NCBI RefSeq assembly: GCF_002177135.1
Contig: NZ_MWPH01000001.1
Location: 620,001 to 684,000 of the forward strand
DNA length: 64,000 nucleotides
From: Natronolimnobius baerhuensis
GTDB taxonomy: Archaea > Halobacteriota > Halobacteria > Halobacteriales > Natrialbaceae
Direction: 5' to 3'
The notes beneath the pieces are model-generated. The model ran no database searches. It was not told where the DNA came from and saw nothing but the letters and a program-made list of their open reading frames with translations. The first letter of the stretch is position 1. Each line of letters opens with the position of its first letter. Positions 1-9,933 of the stretch are shown here, in pieces. The translations under genes and the position numbers were made by a program.

Positions 1-633
1 TACTGGGCCAGCGAGACCACGGGCGAGCACCGATTTGCAGCGATTGCAGACACGCACGCACGGACGAACGCCCAGCACATCGTTCGGTCGGACGCATCGA
101 CCGCCCACACTGTCGTCTGCGATCTCGAGTCCGGCGATCCGCTCGCAATCGAGACACATCAGGGCTATGCCGACGACTCCTGTTGGGCACGCGGGCAGGC
201 GTGGCAGGTCTACGGCTACGCGCTCGCCGCGACCTACACCGGCGAATCAGCGTATGTCGACCTCGCGGCGAAACTGGCGAACGCTTACCTCGAGCGCCTC
301 GAGTCAGATCACGTCCCCCGCTGGGACTTCGACGCACCGGCAGCTGCCGTCCGAGACACTTCGGCCGCCGCTATCGCGGCCTGCGGGCTCGACGAACTCG
401 CAGGCGTGCTGCCAGCAACCGACGAACGCACGCCCCAGTACCGGGCGGCGTCACTGGCGATGCTCGAGTCACTTGCCGAGAACTATAGCGCACCGACCGA
501 CTCGAACGGCCTCCTGAGCGACGCGGCGTACAACCAGCCCGAAGACGACTACGACGAGTGTTGCATCTGGGGTGATTACTTCTATCTCGAGGGCCTGACT
601 CGGGCGACGGAGGCGTGGCAGCGCTACTGGTAG
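1..633 (+). CDS. Unsaturated glucuronyl/galacturonyl hydrolase, GH88 (5' end outside window)
   Basis: This is the C-terminal 210 residues of a glycoside hydrolase family 88/105-type enzyme. Frame 1 is open from base 1 to the TAG at 631. Visible family signatures are the DDSCWARGQAW-type segment preceded by THQGY (about residues 61-75 of the visible part), a later WDFDAP segment, the DTSAAAIAACGL helix and WGDYFYLEGL near the C-terminus. Such enzymes remove the 4,5-unsaturated uronic acid that polysaccharide lyases leave at the non-reducing end of oligosaccharides, working by hydration in an (alpha/alpha)6 barrel. It is convergent with the DUF2264 gene. GH88 is preferred to GH105 from the THQGY...WARGQAW context. 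Substrate (glucuronyl or galacturonyl) cannot be told from sequence. The N-terminus, and any signal peptide, lies outside the window. Confidence 0.88.
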   Translation, partial: YWASETTGEHRFAAIADTHARTNAQHIVRSDASTAHTVVCDLESGDPLAIETHQGYADDSCWARGQAWQVYGYALAATYTGESAYVDLAAKLANAYLERLESDHVPRWDFDAPAAAVRDTSAAAIAACGLDELAGVLPATDERTPQYRAASLAMLESLAENYSAPTDSNGLLSDAAYNQPEDDYDECCIWGDYFYLEGLTRATEAWQRYW

Positions 634-690
634 CCCGCTAACCGCTGACTTCGTTGTGGTGCGAACAGGCCACTGTCCACCGCGCAGCGC

Positions 691-2532
691 TCACCGATCA
701 CAGCGAATCAGGTCCGAGCCGTCAGCGTCGACGACACAAATCGGCTCCGTCGACTCGAGGCGCGGCGGCTCGTCCCACCGATCATCGCCGTCCGGACTGG
801 CTGCCGTGACCGCCGTCACCAGCCAGTGAACGCCGGGTTCGTGCTCGCCGACGAGCGTCGGGACGACCGTTCGCGGGTGACTAACGTTTGTGTTCGGCTC
901 CTGGCCCCTTGCCTCGCCCGCCCGATGGCCGCGGAGGTCACGAACGCCACTCGAGCCGCCAGGTGTTCGACACCACGCGCGCTCGTCGTCCGTTCGATTC
1001 TCGTGACGCGCTGGACTGTCGGCCTCGCCTTTCGGCAGCGCGAAGCCACCTTCTGCGCTGTTGAGCGGACGTTCGGTCTCGAGGCGATGCACGCGGACGT
1101 GCCACGGCGTCGCGGCCGCGAGCCAGGTCTCGACGCGCACGTCATCCCAGGGCGACCAACGCGAATAGAGCACGTCGTCCATAACGGCCGTTTCGTCGAT
1201 GCGCTCTCGAATCCGATAGTCGCGGCCGTCCTCGCTCAGCGCGAGCGCGCTATCGTGGCCGGCCCCCTCGAGGCCGGGTCGTCGACCGCGGACGCCGAAG
1301 CCGAACGCACTCGAGTAGGCGAACTTGGTGTACTTTTCGCGGTACTGCGTGGACTGGCCGGCGGCGAGTGCGTAGTGGTGATCTGCGCCCCGGTCGCGAC
1401 AGACGACGAGTTCGGGTTCGGACTGGACAGTCTGTTCGGGCAACGCTGGCAGCGGCTCGGGTTCGGCTTGCCAGAAGGGATGGTCCGCCTCGAGTGCAAG
1501 CGGGAGGAACGCCTTCAACGCCCAGTAGGGCGAACTCGGCGAGTTGTAGGGTTCGCTCACCTTCAGTGTCGGGTAGCGGTAGCCGACCGAGAGGACACCG
1601 CCGTCGGTGAAAATCGGCTGCTCGGCCCACCACTGGATGTTGCGCAGCCAGAGCCCCTTGAGTTGCCCCCACGGGAGCGCCTCGCAGTCGGCGAACGCGA
1701 GCGCGCCCCAGAAGGCCGTCTGGGCGAACCGGTAGGTCAGGCTCCGGCCGTAGGGCAGGGCCGCACCGTCCTCACGGAACCAGTGGCGAAACTGCGGCGC
1801 GAACTCGACGGCCCGCTCGCGAAAGCGCGCGGCCCGCTCGGGATCATCGTCTTCGGCCAGCGTCGCGTAGAGCAGTCCGTAGGTGTGCATCGCCCACGGA
1901 ATGTAGTAATCGCGCGCGCTCTCAGCCGGCGGCCCGTCGGCGTACCAGCCGTCCGCCGTCGCGAACGACTCGAGGCGGTCGAGCGTCTCTCGAGACAGGT
2001 CGCGGTCGTAGGCCTCGCCGACGTTCTCGAGCCCGAGATGGACGAGCACGCGAAAGAACAGCCAGTTGCAGTCGTGCAGGTCGGCGTCGTCGATCTGCCG
2101 GAGATACGTTGCAACTTGCTCCTGTGTCGCTGGCTCGAGTGGGTCCCAGATTCGTTCGGGCGCAAGTGCGAGTGAGAATCCGATTGCCGCCGTCTCGACG
2201 TGCTTCTGTGAGTTGTCGCCCGCTGGTCCCCAGTGCTCCGGATGGTCGGGATCCGTTCCGTTTCGTAGCCCCTCGCGAATCCGGTCCCAACCATCGTACT
2301 CGTCTTCACCCGTTGCACTCGAGGCCCCCGCAGCGAGTGGGGCGAGCCCCCACAGCGGCCGTGCGAATCCCTCGAGGTCGGCCGCGATATCCGGAAACCA
2401 GGCCCCGCCTGCGCTCGGTTTCAGCCGAGCACCGCCGGGACTGCGATGCGTCTCGAGTGGCTCGACCAGTTGGCTGACTGCGCGCGCGATATCCTCACGC
2501 GTCTGGAGTGGGTTGTCAGCGAACGCGTTCAT
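691..2532 (-). CDS. DUF2264 domain protein, putative polysaccharide-processing enzyme
   Basis: A 613-residue acidic protein that matches the DUF2264 family along its length. It has an N-terminal LQTREDIARAVSQLVEPL segment, GGAWFPDIAADLEGFARPLWG, a helical core with WLFFRVLVHLGLE and YIPWAMHTYGLLYATL, and RSLTYRFAQTAFWGALAF in the middle. The family is predicted to be an (alpha/alpha)n toroid followed by a beta-rich domain, a layout shared with several uronate lyases and hydrolases. No member activity is assumed here. No signal peptide is visible, so it should be cytoplasmic. A TATA-like element about 26 bases before the ATG (around 2555-2562) suggests a leaderless transcript. Its place beside GH88 and GH78 suggests a role in handling oligosaccharides with terminal uronic acids. 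The family call is firm and the function is not known. Confidence 0.82.
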   Translation of the reverse strand: MNAFADNPLQTREDIARAVSQLVEPLETHRSPGGARLKPSAGGAWFPDIAADLEGFARPLWGLAPLAAGASSATGEDEYDGWDRIREGLRNGTDPDHPEHWGPAGDNSQKHVETAAIGFSLALAPERIWDPLEPATQEQVATYLRQIDDADLHDCNWLFFRVLVHLGLENVGEAYDRDLSRETLDRLESFATADGWYADGPPAESARDYYIPWAMHTYGLLYATLAEDDDPERAARFRERAVEFAPQFRHWFREDGAALPYGRSLTYRFAQTAFWGALAFADCEALPWGQLKGLWLRNIQWWAEQPIFTDGGVLSVGYRYPTLKVSEPYNSPSSPYWALKAFLPLALEADHPFWQAEPEPLPALPEQTVQSEPELVVCRDRGADHHYALAAGQSTQYREKYTKFAYSSAFGFGVRGRRPGLEGAGHDSALALSEDGRDYRIRERIDETAVMDDVLYSRWSPWDDVRVETWLAAATPWHVRVHRLETERPLNSAEGGFALPKGEADSPARHENRTDDERAWCRTPGGSSGVRDLRGHRAGEARGQEPNTNVSHPRTVVPTLVGEHEPGVHWLVTAVTAASPDGDDRWDEPPRLESTEPICVVDADGSDLIRCDR

Positions 2533-2604
2533 ACCAGCCGCTCTCGAGGAAGTGAGTTAATTGTTATGCTCCCACACTCGAGTGAGCAGCCGCCCGTAGC
2601 TGCC

Positions 2605-5124
2605 TTACTCGGACGACGAGGGAGCGCTCGAGTCGTATCCAAGGACGAGGTCCGTCTCCTCGGAAACGTTCGAGGTCGTCTCCGCTGTGTCAGCGGAATC
2701 GCCATCCACCTCGAACGCATCCAGCGAAACGCGCAGGTCATCGGCCATCTCGGTCAGCGACTGTGCGCCCGCCGAAACCTCCGAGATGGAGGCCGTTTGC
2801 TCTTCGACGGCGGCCGCGACCGTTTCCGTCTCCGACTGGGTTTCCGTACTGATCTCGGTCGCCTCGTCGACCATCGTCACGACGCGCTCGCTGGCTCGAG
2901 CCTGTTCGTCGGTGGCCTCGTTGATCGACTGAATGCTGTTGTTTGCCGTCTCGACCTGGTCCGCAATCGCATCGATGGCTTCGATGCCGTCTTCGACGAC
3001 GGTTGCGCCGCGGTCGACGCGCTCGCGCATTCGGTCAATTTCCGTTACGGTATCATCCACAGAGTCCTGCACTCTCCCGATCAGTGCGTCGACTTCTGCC
3101 GTCGCCTGTCCGGTCTCCTCTGCGAGCGCCTTGACTTCGCTCGCGACGACGGCGAAGCCGTCACCCTCTTCACCCGCGCTTGCGGCCTCGATGGAGGCGT
3201 TGAGCGCCAGCAGGTTCGTCTGATCGGCGATGTCGTCGATGAGGTCGACAATCTCGCTGATCTCACCCATCTCCGACTCGAGTTGGCCGACCTGCCCGGT
3301 GATCGTTTCGGCGCGCTCCTCGAGTTGGTTCATTTCCGTTTGGATCTCGTCGGTTGCCTCGCCCGCGACGGTCGCTTTTTCGGCGGTCTGTTGGGAGACG
3401 TTCGCAACGTCGCTCGCAGTCGAGGCGATTTCTTCGACGGTCGCCGAGAGGTCGTTCATCTCGCCGTAGACGGTCTGGAAGCGGGTGCTCTGATCGGCAC
3501 TGGCCGATGCGATTTCCTCCGTCGAACGACTCACCTCGTCGCTGGCGCGTTCGATCTCGCCGACGCGTTCGGTGACCGACAGACTGGTCTGGTCGACGTC
3601 CTCCGCGAGGCCCTGAATGTCGACGATTGTCCGCTCTAAGTCCTCGAGCATCCCGTTGAACCCAGTCGCAATCTCTGCCAGTGCCTCGTTATCGACGTCC
3701 TCGTCGAGACGCTGGGTGAGATCTCCATCGGCGGCCGTCGCCATCACGTCGCCGAACTCGCGTGCGCGCTCCTCGAGTCGCGTCGCGAGCGCTTCGGCCT
3801 CCTTGCGGGCCTCGGCGGCTTCGTCCTGTGCGAGTTCGGCCTCGGCTTTCGATGCTTCGATATCGTCGATATACTGCTCGAGGTCCTGGCTCATCGTCTC
3901 CAGTGAGTCGCCGAGTTTTCCGGGAACCTCCGCCTCGAGAATCGGGTCGTCGAACTCTTGGCGGGCGATGGCATCGGCTTGTGTGGCTGCGGTCTCGAGG
4001 TAGTTCCGAGTATCGAGGAACGACTGCTGGACCTGCCCGACCTCGTCGATGCGGTCAGTCTCATCGACCGTGATTTCGGTGTCACCTCTCGAGAGCGAAC
4101 TGGCGTTGCTCGCGAGGTCATCCATCGCGGCTGCCGTCGAACGACCAATCGTCGCCCCTGTGACAACGAAACCGGCGAGGGCGATCCCAATGAGCAACAC
4201 GAGTGAGGTCGCAACGTTGTCGGCGAGTGCGTATGCGGACGATTGCGGCGCGTCGGAAACGACAACCCACTCGGTCGTCTCGATTCCCGCGTAGGACTGG
4301 ACAGAGTCGGCGTCCTGGTTCTCAAAGACGCCAGTGCCGGTCATATCGTTGGTAAACTCGGCGTGAAAGCCGTCCTGATACGCCGAGAGAATCGCGCTGT
4401 CGTTCTCGGCGTAGACCACCGTTTCAGCGTTCGGGTCAACGACCTGGACGGACTCGCCCTCAACGGCGGTATCGAAGCGGTCATCAATCGCTGTGATATC
4501 TGCCTCGAGCACGACGGCGGTGTGTTCAGCCCCGGGAACTGGCTCGATGAACGCGACGAGCGTGTCGCCGTTTCGTTCGTACACTTCGGTAACTCCACCC
4601 TCAAAGTCTTCCCCGCCGAGGTCGTCGTAGTTTAGATGACGCGGCTCGTCGCCGCTGCGTTCGTATACCTGTAACTGGAGTTCGGACAGCGTTTCGGTAT
4701 CGGCGGTGGCATCGCTCGTGTAAATGAGGTCGTCGGACTGGAAGTCGAGGAAGTGGACGTGCTGTGATTCGGCTGGCATCGTGCGCCGGTACTGTTGTAA
4801 TTCACTCGTAGCCCGTGCATCGGATGCCGTTGCCAGGACGCCGGAGCCAGTCAGTGTCCCCAGCGACTGGTCGTACTCGTCGAGCCAGTCCTCGAACTCG
4901 GCAGCATTGCCGGCCGTATTCGCTTCCAGATTACCCTGCACATCGGCAGTGATCTGCGTCGTAATATCGACGTAGAAGAACACTGAAGCTGCGAGCAACA
5001 GCATTACGACAACGGCCGTGATAAGGCCAAACTTCACCAAATAGCGGCTTCGAATTTGGTCTGGGACCCACCGGGTGAAAGCCAGTCGCTCCCGTACTCG
5101 AACCCACCAACTATCGTCAACCAT
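2605..5124 (-). CDS. Methyl-accepting chemotaxis transducer with extracellular sensor domain
   Basis: An 839-residue halobacterial transducer. TM1 lies at about residues 29-52 ([19 protein letters not shown]). An extracellular region of roughly 245 residues follows, then TM2 at about 300-322 ([15 protein letters not shown]), HAMP-like segments, a long coiled coil, and the conserved signalling hairpin at about 625-660 with [15 protein letters not shown] and [15 protein letters not shown]. The hairpin binds CheA/CheW in all MCPs. Residues around 390-450 are highly charged coiled coil, usual for haloarchaeal Htr proteins. It lies 120 bases downstream of the GH78 gene on the same strand. The context suggests a chemoreceptor for a pectin-derived sugar or uronate, but the ligand is inferred only from neighbours. 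The extracellular domain resembles a Cache-type fold in length, which was not verified. Confidence 0.93.
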   Translation of the reverse strand: MVDDSWWVRVRERLAFTRWVPDQIRSRYLVKFGLITAVVVMLLLAASVFFYVDITTQITADVQGNLEANTAGNAAEFEDWLDEYDQSLGTLTGSGVLATASDARATSELQQYRRTMPAESQHVHFLDFQSDDLIYTSDATADTETLSELQLQVYERSGDEPRHLNYDDLGGEDFEGGVTEVYERNGDTLVAFIEPVPGAEHTAVVLEADITAIDDRFDTAVEGESVQVVDPNAETVVYAENDSAILSAYQDGFHAEFTNDMTGTGVFENQDADSVQSYAGIETTEWVVVSDAPQSSAYALADNVATSLVLLIGIALAGFVVTGATIGRSTAAAMDDLASNASSLSRGDTEITVDETDRIDEVGQVQQSFLDTRNYLETAATQADAIARQEFDDPILEAEVPGKLGDSLETMSQDLEQYIDDIEASKAEAELAQDEAAEARKEAEALATRLEERAREFGDVMATAADGDLTQRLDEDVDNEALAEIATGFNGMLEDLERTIVDIQGLAEDVDQTSLSVTERVGEIERASDEVSRSTEEIASASADQSTRFQTVYGEMNDLSATVEEIASTASDVANVSQQTAEKATVAGEATDEIQTEMNQLEERAETITGQVGQLESEMGEISEIVDLIDDIADQTNLLALNASIEAASAGEEGDGFAVVASEVKALAEETGQATAEVDALIGRVQDSVDDTVTEIDRMRERVDRGATVVEDGIEAIDAIADQVETANNSIQSINEATDEQARASERVVTMVDEATEISTETQSETETVAAAVEEQTASISEVSAGAQSLTEMADDLRVSLDAFEVDGDSADTAETTSNVSEETDLVLGYDSSAPSSSE

Positions 5125-5244
5125 AGGTCACACACTCGTGTCACTGATGAAATACGCTTTGGCCGCTCGAGCGTCTCCCGTGTCCCCGGCGAGGGACGCT
5201 CCAGCAGCGCAACTATAGTACCAACAGAACGAACCCCCACCTGC

Positions 5245-7968
5245 TCACTCGAGTGTGAGCTGATACGTCCCCGAGCAGACCCCGACAGACACTCCCTCAT
5301 CGAATCGAACTGCAGAGACGCCTTCGAGGTCTGACACCGATGCGTCCTCAGCGGAGACGGTCATTCCGTTTACCGTCACGGCGGCGGCGACCGGCAGCGT
5401 TACCGTCGCCGTCGCGTTCCACGGCACCGTCACCTCGAGGTCGAACCTCTCGCCCTCGCGGCTCCAGTCGACGGCAACCGGCCCGCGTTCCGTTGGGACG
5501 GCTCCGCTAGCAGACTCGAGGCCCGACTCCGGCGGGCGAATCTCGAGGTGCGAGCCTTCGCAGCCCACAAGTCGGACGCCAAGGAGCGCACGCTGGATGC
5601 TGACGAGAACGGGCGCGCCCATCGCGTGGGATTCGCTGCGATTGCGGCGCTCGCTGGTCGGCAACTCAGGGTCGCGACAGTGCCAGGTCTCCCAGGTGAA
5701 CGTGCCGTCCCGTGCGAGGATGTTCGCCCAGCCGTCGTCATCGGGATTGGTGATGAGATCGACCAGCGCGTCGGTCCGGCCGCTCGTCTCGAGTGCGCGA
5801 CAGAGCCATGGGACCATCATCGGCCCCATGCGCATGCCCATGTCGGCAATGTGGTCGGCGACGCCGTCCCGTGCGTCCTCGGGAACGATCCCCGCCGCGA
5901 GCGCAAAGGCGTTGGCGTGCTGGGAGCGGTGGTCGCTTGCCGCAGCTGCGTCACAGCCGTCGACGAACAACTCGCCGTCGAAGAGGCGTTCGCGAATGGC
6001 CGCCTCGAGTGCGACCTGTTGGTCGCGATAACCCTCGATTTCATCGGCAGGACGCTCGAGCGCCTCGGCGATTGCCGCGGCTTTCGCGAACGCGTTCGCG
6101 CCGAGGATGTTGACGGTGGTCCGGGCGGGCCAGTCGCGGTCGTAGCCGTAGCGCATCTCAGGTGGCCAGTCGACGATGCCTTCCTCGTAGGGGCCGCCAA
6201 CGCCGCCCGAGAGATTCGTGACGAGGCCAGTCTCCTCGTCGACGTGGGCTGCGATGTAGTCGATCACCGACTCGACGACGGGGTAGGCCGTCTCGAGGAT
6301 CGCGTCGTCGCCCGACTCGAGATAGTACTGCCAGACCCACTCGGGAAACGCTTCGGTGAAATCGGGAATGTCGCGCTTGCCGTCGCCGTTCGGATAGACG
6401 GCGTTGAGTCGGCCCTCCGCTTCCCAGTAGCGATAGTGCGAGCGGACGAACTCCTGTATCGCCTGCCGGCTCATCGCGCGCTCGCCGAACGCGCGCCGCG
6501 AGACCGCAGAGATGTTCAACGCGTCCATGAGGAACTGGCCCTTCTCGCGGGTCGGCGTGTCAATGAACTGTTCTTGGGTGCCGTACAGCGCCGAATGCCG
6601 GGCGAGTTCGAACACCGCGTCGACGGTCTCGTTCGACGATTCGAACGTGCCTGCGTGCGTGTCCGGGATATCGTTGTGTAGCGCCCGGAGCCAGACTTGC
6701 TCGAGGTCGAGGTCCTCGCCGGGGTCGTCGATCTGCAAGTAGCGCACGCCCAGGTAGTTAAACGGCTGGAACGTACAGTCGCCGTCGCGCTGGACGTACT
6801 CGTAACCCATGTTAGTCCACTGGGTTCCGTCCTTTTCGTGGACTGTACCGTCATCGCGCCGGAGGTACGCCGCCCGAATCTCGACGCGGTGGCCAGCAGT
6901 TCCCTCAGCGAACTCGATGGTTGGCAACCCGGTGTAGACCTTCCCGAAGTCGACGACGTAGGAATCGTCCTCGAGTTGTTCTATCGATTCCGGCTCGAGT
7001 CGCCGGTCGACGACCTCTCGATTCTGTGCGATGAGGCGCTCCCACGGATCCGTCGGGTGGTCGCCCACGACGCCGGCCGCGTCCCAGTCTCCGTCATCGA
7101 ATCCGGACTCGGCCCAGCCGACGGGCATGTCGCGGCCGTCGATGATCTCGACTGCCTCGCCGATTTCGTCGTTTCGAAGCGGCGCGTCCTCGTTCCACTC
7201 GGCCTCGCGAAGCCGCCACTCGTCGTCGGTGACGATGGTTCGCTCGCTGCCGTCAGCGAGTTCGATCTCGAGTTGGCAGATGAAGCCCGGTTCGGCGGTC
7301 GGACGACCCTGCCCTTCCCCGTGCCACGTGAAGAGTCCGCCAATGGCGTTTTCGCCCGCCTCGAGTGCATCGGTCAGGTCGACGGCCTTGTAATAGTGAT
7401 ACTCGGGATAGGAGAAGGACTGCCCGCGGTCGACGCGCTCGCCGTTGACGGAGAGTTCGTACTGGTGGCAGGCGGCGACATACGCGCGCGCTCGCTCGAG
7501 TTCGACACCCTTGGGGAGGTCGAACTCACGGCGAGCGTAGGTGAACTGCCCGCGGTCGAAGTCTGCGACGTCGGTTGTTTCAAGTTCCGCGGGGCGGCGG
7601 ATCCAGTTTGCCTCCCAGTCGTCGGCCTCGAGTAGTCCCACCCCCCACATCGCGGGTTTGCTCCAGTCGCTTTCGTTCTCGCCGTCCCAGACCCGAACCG
7701 TCCAGTAGTAGTCCGTGTCGGCCTCGAGCGGCGGGCCGTCGTAGGTGACCGATGGCCGGACACTCTCGCGTGTGCCCGTGTCCCAGATGTCGGCGTCCTC
7801 GACGGTCAGTCGATCCGGACTCGAGGCGACGAGGACGCGATAGGCAGTCTGTTTCGCCCCGCGGCGGTCGGTGTCGACGCGCCAGCGCAGGTCAGGTGCT
7901 CGCTCGTCGATGCCGAGCGGTCGCCGGACGAACTCGGTTTGACAGTCCGTAGGGTGTATCCGCGTCAT
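5245..7968 (-). CDS. Alpha-L-rhamnosidase, GH78 (cytoplasmic)
   Basis: A 907-residue GH78 enzyme that cleaves terminal alpha-L-rhamnose. The N-terminal fibronectin-like and jelly-roll part has typical segments, for example LRWRVDTDRRGAKQTAYRVLV and YYWTVRVWDGENESDW. The (alpha/alpha)6 catalytic domain carries DTPTREKGQFLMD, which places Asp470, Glu475 and Asp482 at the same spacing as the catalytic Asp/Glu/Asp set of Bacillus RhaB. The second acid is in TFTWETWH (Glu760). Length is normal for the family. No signal peptide is present, so substrates must be imported oligosaccharides. The gene is divergent from GH28 and shares a 130-base promoter region with it. A TATA-like element around 7995-8003 sits about 30 bases before the start. 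A second, frameshifted GH78 lies at 61960 onward and has the DCPQRDER form of the motif, so the two are distant paralogues. Confidence 0.94.
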   Translation of the reverse strand: MTRIHPTDCQTEFVRRPLGIDERAPDLRWRVDTDRRGAKQTAYRVLVASSPDRLTVEDADIWDTGTRESVRPSVTYDGPPLEADTDYYWTVRVWDGENESDWSKPAMWGVGLLEADDWEANWIRRPAELETTDVADFDRGQFTYARREFDLPKGVELERARAYVAACHQYELSVNGERVDRGQSFSYPEYHYYKAVDLTDALEAGENAIGGLFTWHGEGQGRPTAEPGFICQLEIELADGSERTIVTDDEWRLREAEWNEDAPLRNDEIGEAVEIIDGRDMPVGWAESGFDDGDWDAAGVVGDHPTDPWERLIAQNREVVDRRLEPESIEQLEDDSYVVDFGKVYTGLPTIEFAEGTAGHRVEIRAAYLRRDDGTVHEKDGTQWTNMGYEYVQRDGDCTFQPFNYLGVRYLQIDDPGEDLDLEQVWLRALHNDIPDTHAGTFESSNETVDAVFELARHSALYGTQEQFIDTPTREKGQFLMDALNISAVSRRAFGERAMSRQAIQEFVRSHYRYWEAEGRLNAVYPNGDGKRDIPDFTEAFPEWVWQYYLESGDDAILETAYPVVESVIDYIAAHVDEETGLVTNLSGGVGGPYEEGIVDWPPEMRYGYDRDWPARTTVNILGANAFAKAAAIAEALERPADEIEGYRDQQVALEAAIRERLFDGELFVDGCDAAAASDHRSQHANAFALAAGIVPEDARDGVADHIADMGMRMGPMMVPWLCRALETSGRTDALVDLITNPDDDGWANILARDGTFTWETWHCRDPELPTSERRNRSESHAMGAPVLVSIQRALLGVRLVGCEGSHLEIRPPESGLESASGAVPTERGPVAVDWSREGERFDLEVTVPWNATATVTLPVAAAVTVNGMTVSAEDASVSDLEGVSAVRFDEGVSVGVCSGTYQLTLE

Positions 7969-8098
7969 CTGAGACGCAGTTGTGGGTCAATCAAGTAATA
8001 GGTGCCGGGATTGTCGGAGGCAGCGAGTGGTACCAATCTCACCGAACGCACCGCCTCAGCGCACAATGGTTAAGAACGAGCACACGAGAGACTGCCGC
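7969..8098. promoter_or_regulatory. Divergent promoter region, GH78 / GH28
   Basis: A 130-base region between two divergent catabolic genes. A TATA-like element around 7995-8003, read on the minus strand, is about 30 bases from the GH78 ATG. A weaker TATA-like element at 8067-8075 is about 28 bases from the GH28 ATG at 8099. Both spacings fit leaderless archaeal transcripts. No clear palindromic operator was seen. Confidence 0.45.
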
Positions 8099-9718
8099 AT
8101 GAACCCTCGACGAGCGTCCGTTTCGATCACTGACTATCTTGAGTCCGACGCGGAACTGGCGACTGACGCGGTTCAGGCGGCCATCGATGCCTGTGCAGAC
8201 GCGGGCGGCGGGACGGTCGTCGTCCCCAGCGGCGAGTACGAACTTGGCACAGTCGACCTCCGAAGCGACATTACGCTCTCGCTCGAGGCCGGGGCAACGG
8301 TGTATGCGGCCCGCGAGCGGGACGCCTACGCGGGCGAGTACGGGCCGGACGGCGAGCGCCCGTTCATCCGCGGTGACGGCGTCGAAAACGTCGCGATCAC
8401 GGGCCGCGGGACGTTCGACGGCCGGGGCACTTGGTTTCACGAGATGGACGAACCGCTGCGGGGCCATTCCGGCGAGAGCGACGGCCACCCGCTAATCTCG
8501 AACGCGCCCCACGAGGCCCGTCAGGGCGAGGACTACCTCGACCCCGAACGCGGCACCGAGGAGTGGCCCCGCGCCAAATCCGACTTCCGACCAGGGCCGA
8601 TGTTCTTCTTCGAGGACGCGACAAACGTCCGCCTCGAGACGATCACTCTCCGAGATATGCCGGGCTGGACAATCAGCCTCCACGACTGCGAGGAGGCTGA
8701 TATTCACGGTCTCGACATCGACAACCACATGCAGATTCCGAACTGTGACGGCATCTCGATTATGGACTCGCGAAACGTCCACATCTCGGACTGCTCGATC
8801 CGTTCGTGTGACGACTCGATCACGATTGGCTCGCGACCAGACGGCGATGGTCCCACGGCTGGCATCACCGTCACGAACTGCACGCTTTCCTCAGCCGCCT
8901 GTGCGATTAAGTTCGGATCGGAGACCCACGGCCCGATTCGCGACTGTCTCTTCGAGAACTGTGTCATTCGAGACTCGAATCGCGGCCTCGGCATCCAGCA
9001 TCGTGACGAAGGCGACCTCGAGAACGTGCTCTTTTCGAACATCGTCCTCGAGACCGGGTTGCTCCCCGGTCCGTGGTGGGGGAAAGCCGAACCGATCTAC
9101 GTGACATCGGTCCCGCGTGACGACGAAACCGATTTGGGGTGCGTGCGCAACATCCGATTCTCGAACATCGTCGCCCGGAGCGAAAACGGCGTGCTCGTCT
9201 ACGCCCACGACGACGCCGATATGGCGAACGTCACGCTCGAGGGCGTCCGCCTCGAGATTTCGGACAGTCCACACGCCGACCGCGTCGGCGGCAATATCGA
9301 CCTCCAGCCGACAGCGGTGCAAGCGCCGATTGCCGAACGCGACATCGCCGGGATAGACTGCGAGGGCGCAACCGACGTGGCCCTGCGCGAGATTGACCTC
9401 GAGTGGGGCGATGATATCCCAGCGTACTACGTGAACGGGATCAGGTGTACCGACGTCGACGGCCTCGAAATTGACGGGTTCGCGGGACGACAGGCTCACG
9501 CGGACGCCTCGGCTGCTGCCATTTTGATCCGACACTCCCGGCGGCTCTCGATTCGAAACTCGCGCGCTCGAGTTGGTACCAAGTCGTTCCTCGTGCTCGA
9601 GTCGACTGCTGACGAACGTCTGTTCGCGGGGAATGATCTCTCCGACGCTACCGTCGCACTCGATGGCGAGGACACGCATGACTTCGTCACGAGCGGAACC
9701 GTCCCGCCTGCTCGATAA
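8099..9718 (+). CDS. GH28-family (polygalacturonase-like) protein with altered active site
   Basis: A 539-residue right-handed beta-helix protein of glycoside hydrolase family 28. The N-terminal GGGTVVVPSGEYELGTVDLR segment is typical. The core has NCDGIS (Asp217) and CDDS (Asp238, Asp239), matching the three catalytic aspartates of polygalacturonases. The next conserved block normally reads GHG followed by GSE. Here it reads SSAACAIKFGSETHG, so the usual histidine is absent. The RGxRIK substrate-binding block reads RGLGIQ. The start at 8099 is chosen because an upstream TATA-like element fits it and because the beta-helix begins soon after; an in-frame ATG at 8066 is an alternative. No signal peptide is visible, so it probably acts on imported oligosaccharides. 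It may be a rhamnogalacturonan- or exo-type GH28 rather than a classical endopolygalacturonase. Confidence 0.87.
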   Translation: MNPRRASVSITDYLESDAELATDAVQAAIDACADAGGGTVVVPSGEYELGTVDLRSDITLSLEAGATVYAARERDAYAGEYGPDGERPFIRGDGVENVAITGRGTFDGRGTWFHEMDEPLRGHSGESDGHPLISNAPHEARQGEDYLDPERGTEEWPRAKSDFRPGPMFFFEDATNVRLETITLRDMPGWTISLHDCEEADIHGLDIDNHMQIPNCDGISIMDSRNVHISDCSIRSCDDSITIGSRPDGDGPTAGITVTNCTLSSAACAIKFGSETHGPIRDCLFENCVIRDSNRGLGIQHRDEGDLENVLFSNIVLETGLLPGPWWGKAEPIYVTSVPRDDETDLGCVRNIRFSNIVARSENGVLVYAHDDADMANVTLEGVRLEISDSPHADRVGGNIDLQPTAVQAPIAERDIAGIDCEGATDVALREIDLEWGDDIPAYYVNGIRCTDVDGLEIDGFAGRQAHADASAAAILIRHSRRLSIRNSRARVGTKSFLVLESTADERLFAGNDLSDATVALDGEDTHDFVTSGTVPPAR

Positions 9719-9901
9719 TCGCCTCTACTCACCTGTAGTACCCGGATTGACAGCTATTTTGACGAGTCGTTGACCGGTGCGTTTCACGTCTGGTGTGTGA
9801 GGTGTCCGATAACCCACTCGAGTGTCGTGTGTGTTTGTTAGATCGTATGGATGAGGGTTGGACACGTGAAGAGTACGACTGGCGACCTGTGACAACAAAA
9901 A

Positions 9902-9914
9902 CTATTTATAAAAT
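9902..9914 (+). promoter_or_regulatory. TATA box for orphan solute-binding protein
   Basis: CTATTTATAAAAT is a strong archaeal TATA element. Its centre is about 27 bases upstream of the ATG at 9934, which fits leaderless transcription and picks that ATG over the in-frame ones at 9916 and 9925. The rest of the 9719-9933 spacer shows no gene. Confidence 0.6.
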
Positions 9915-9933
9915 AATGATATACATGTGGTTG

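Noticed and set aside
2446-3639. Long plus-strand frame opposite the transducer gene
   Set aside because: It is antisense to a certain MCP gene. High GC at third positions creates long open frames on the opposite strand throughout this genome.
5208-5222. ACTATAGTACC near 5210 as a third copy of the MITE end
   Set aside because: Only about ten bases match the 34.3 kb right end and flank; there is no inverted partner within 300 bases.
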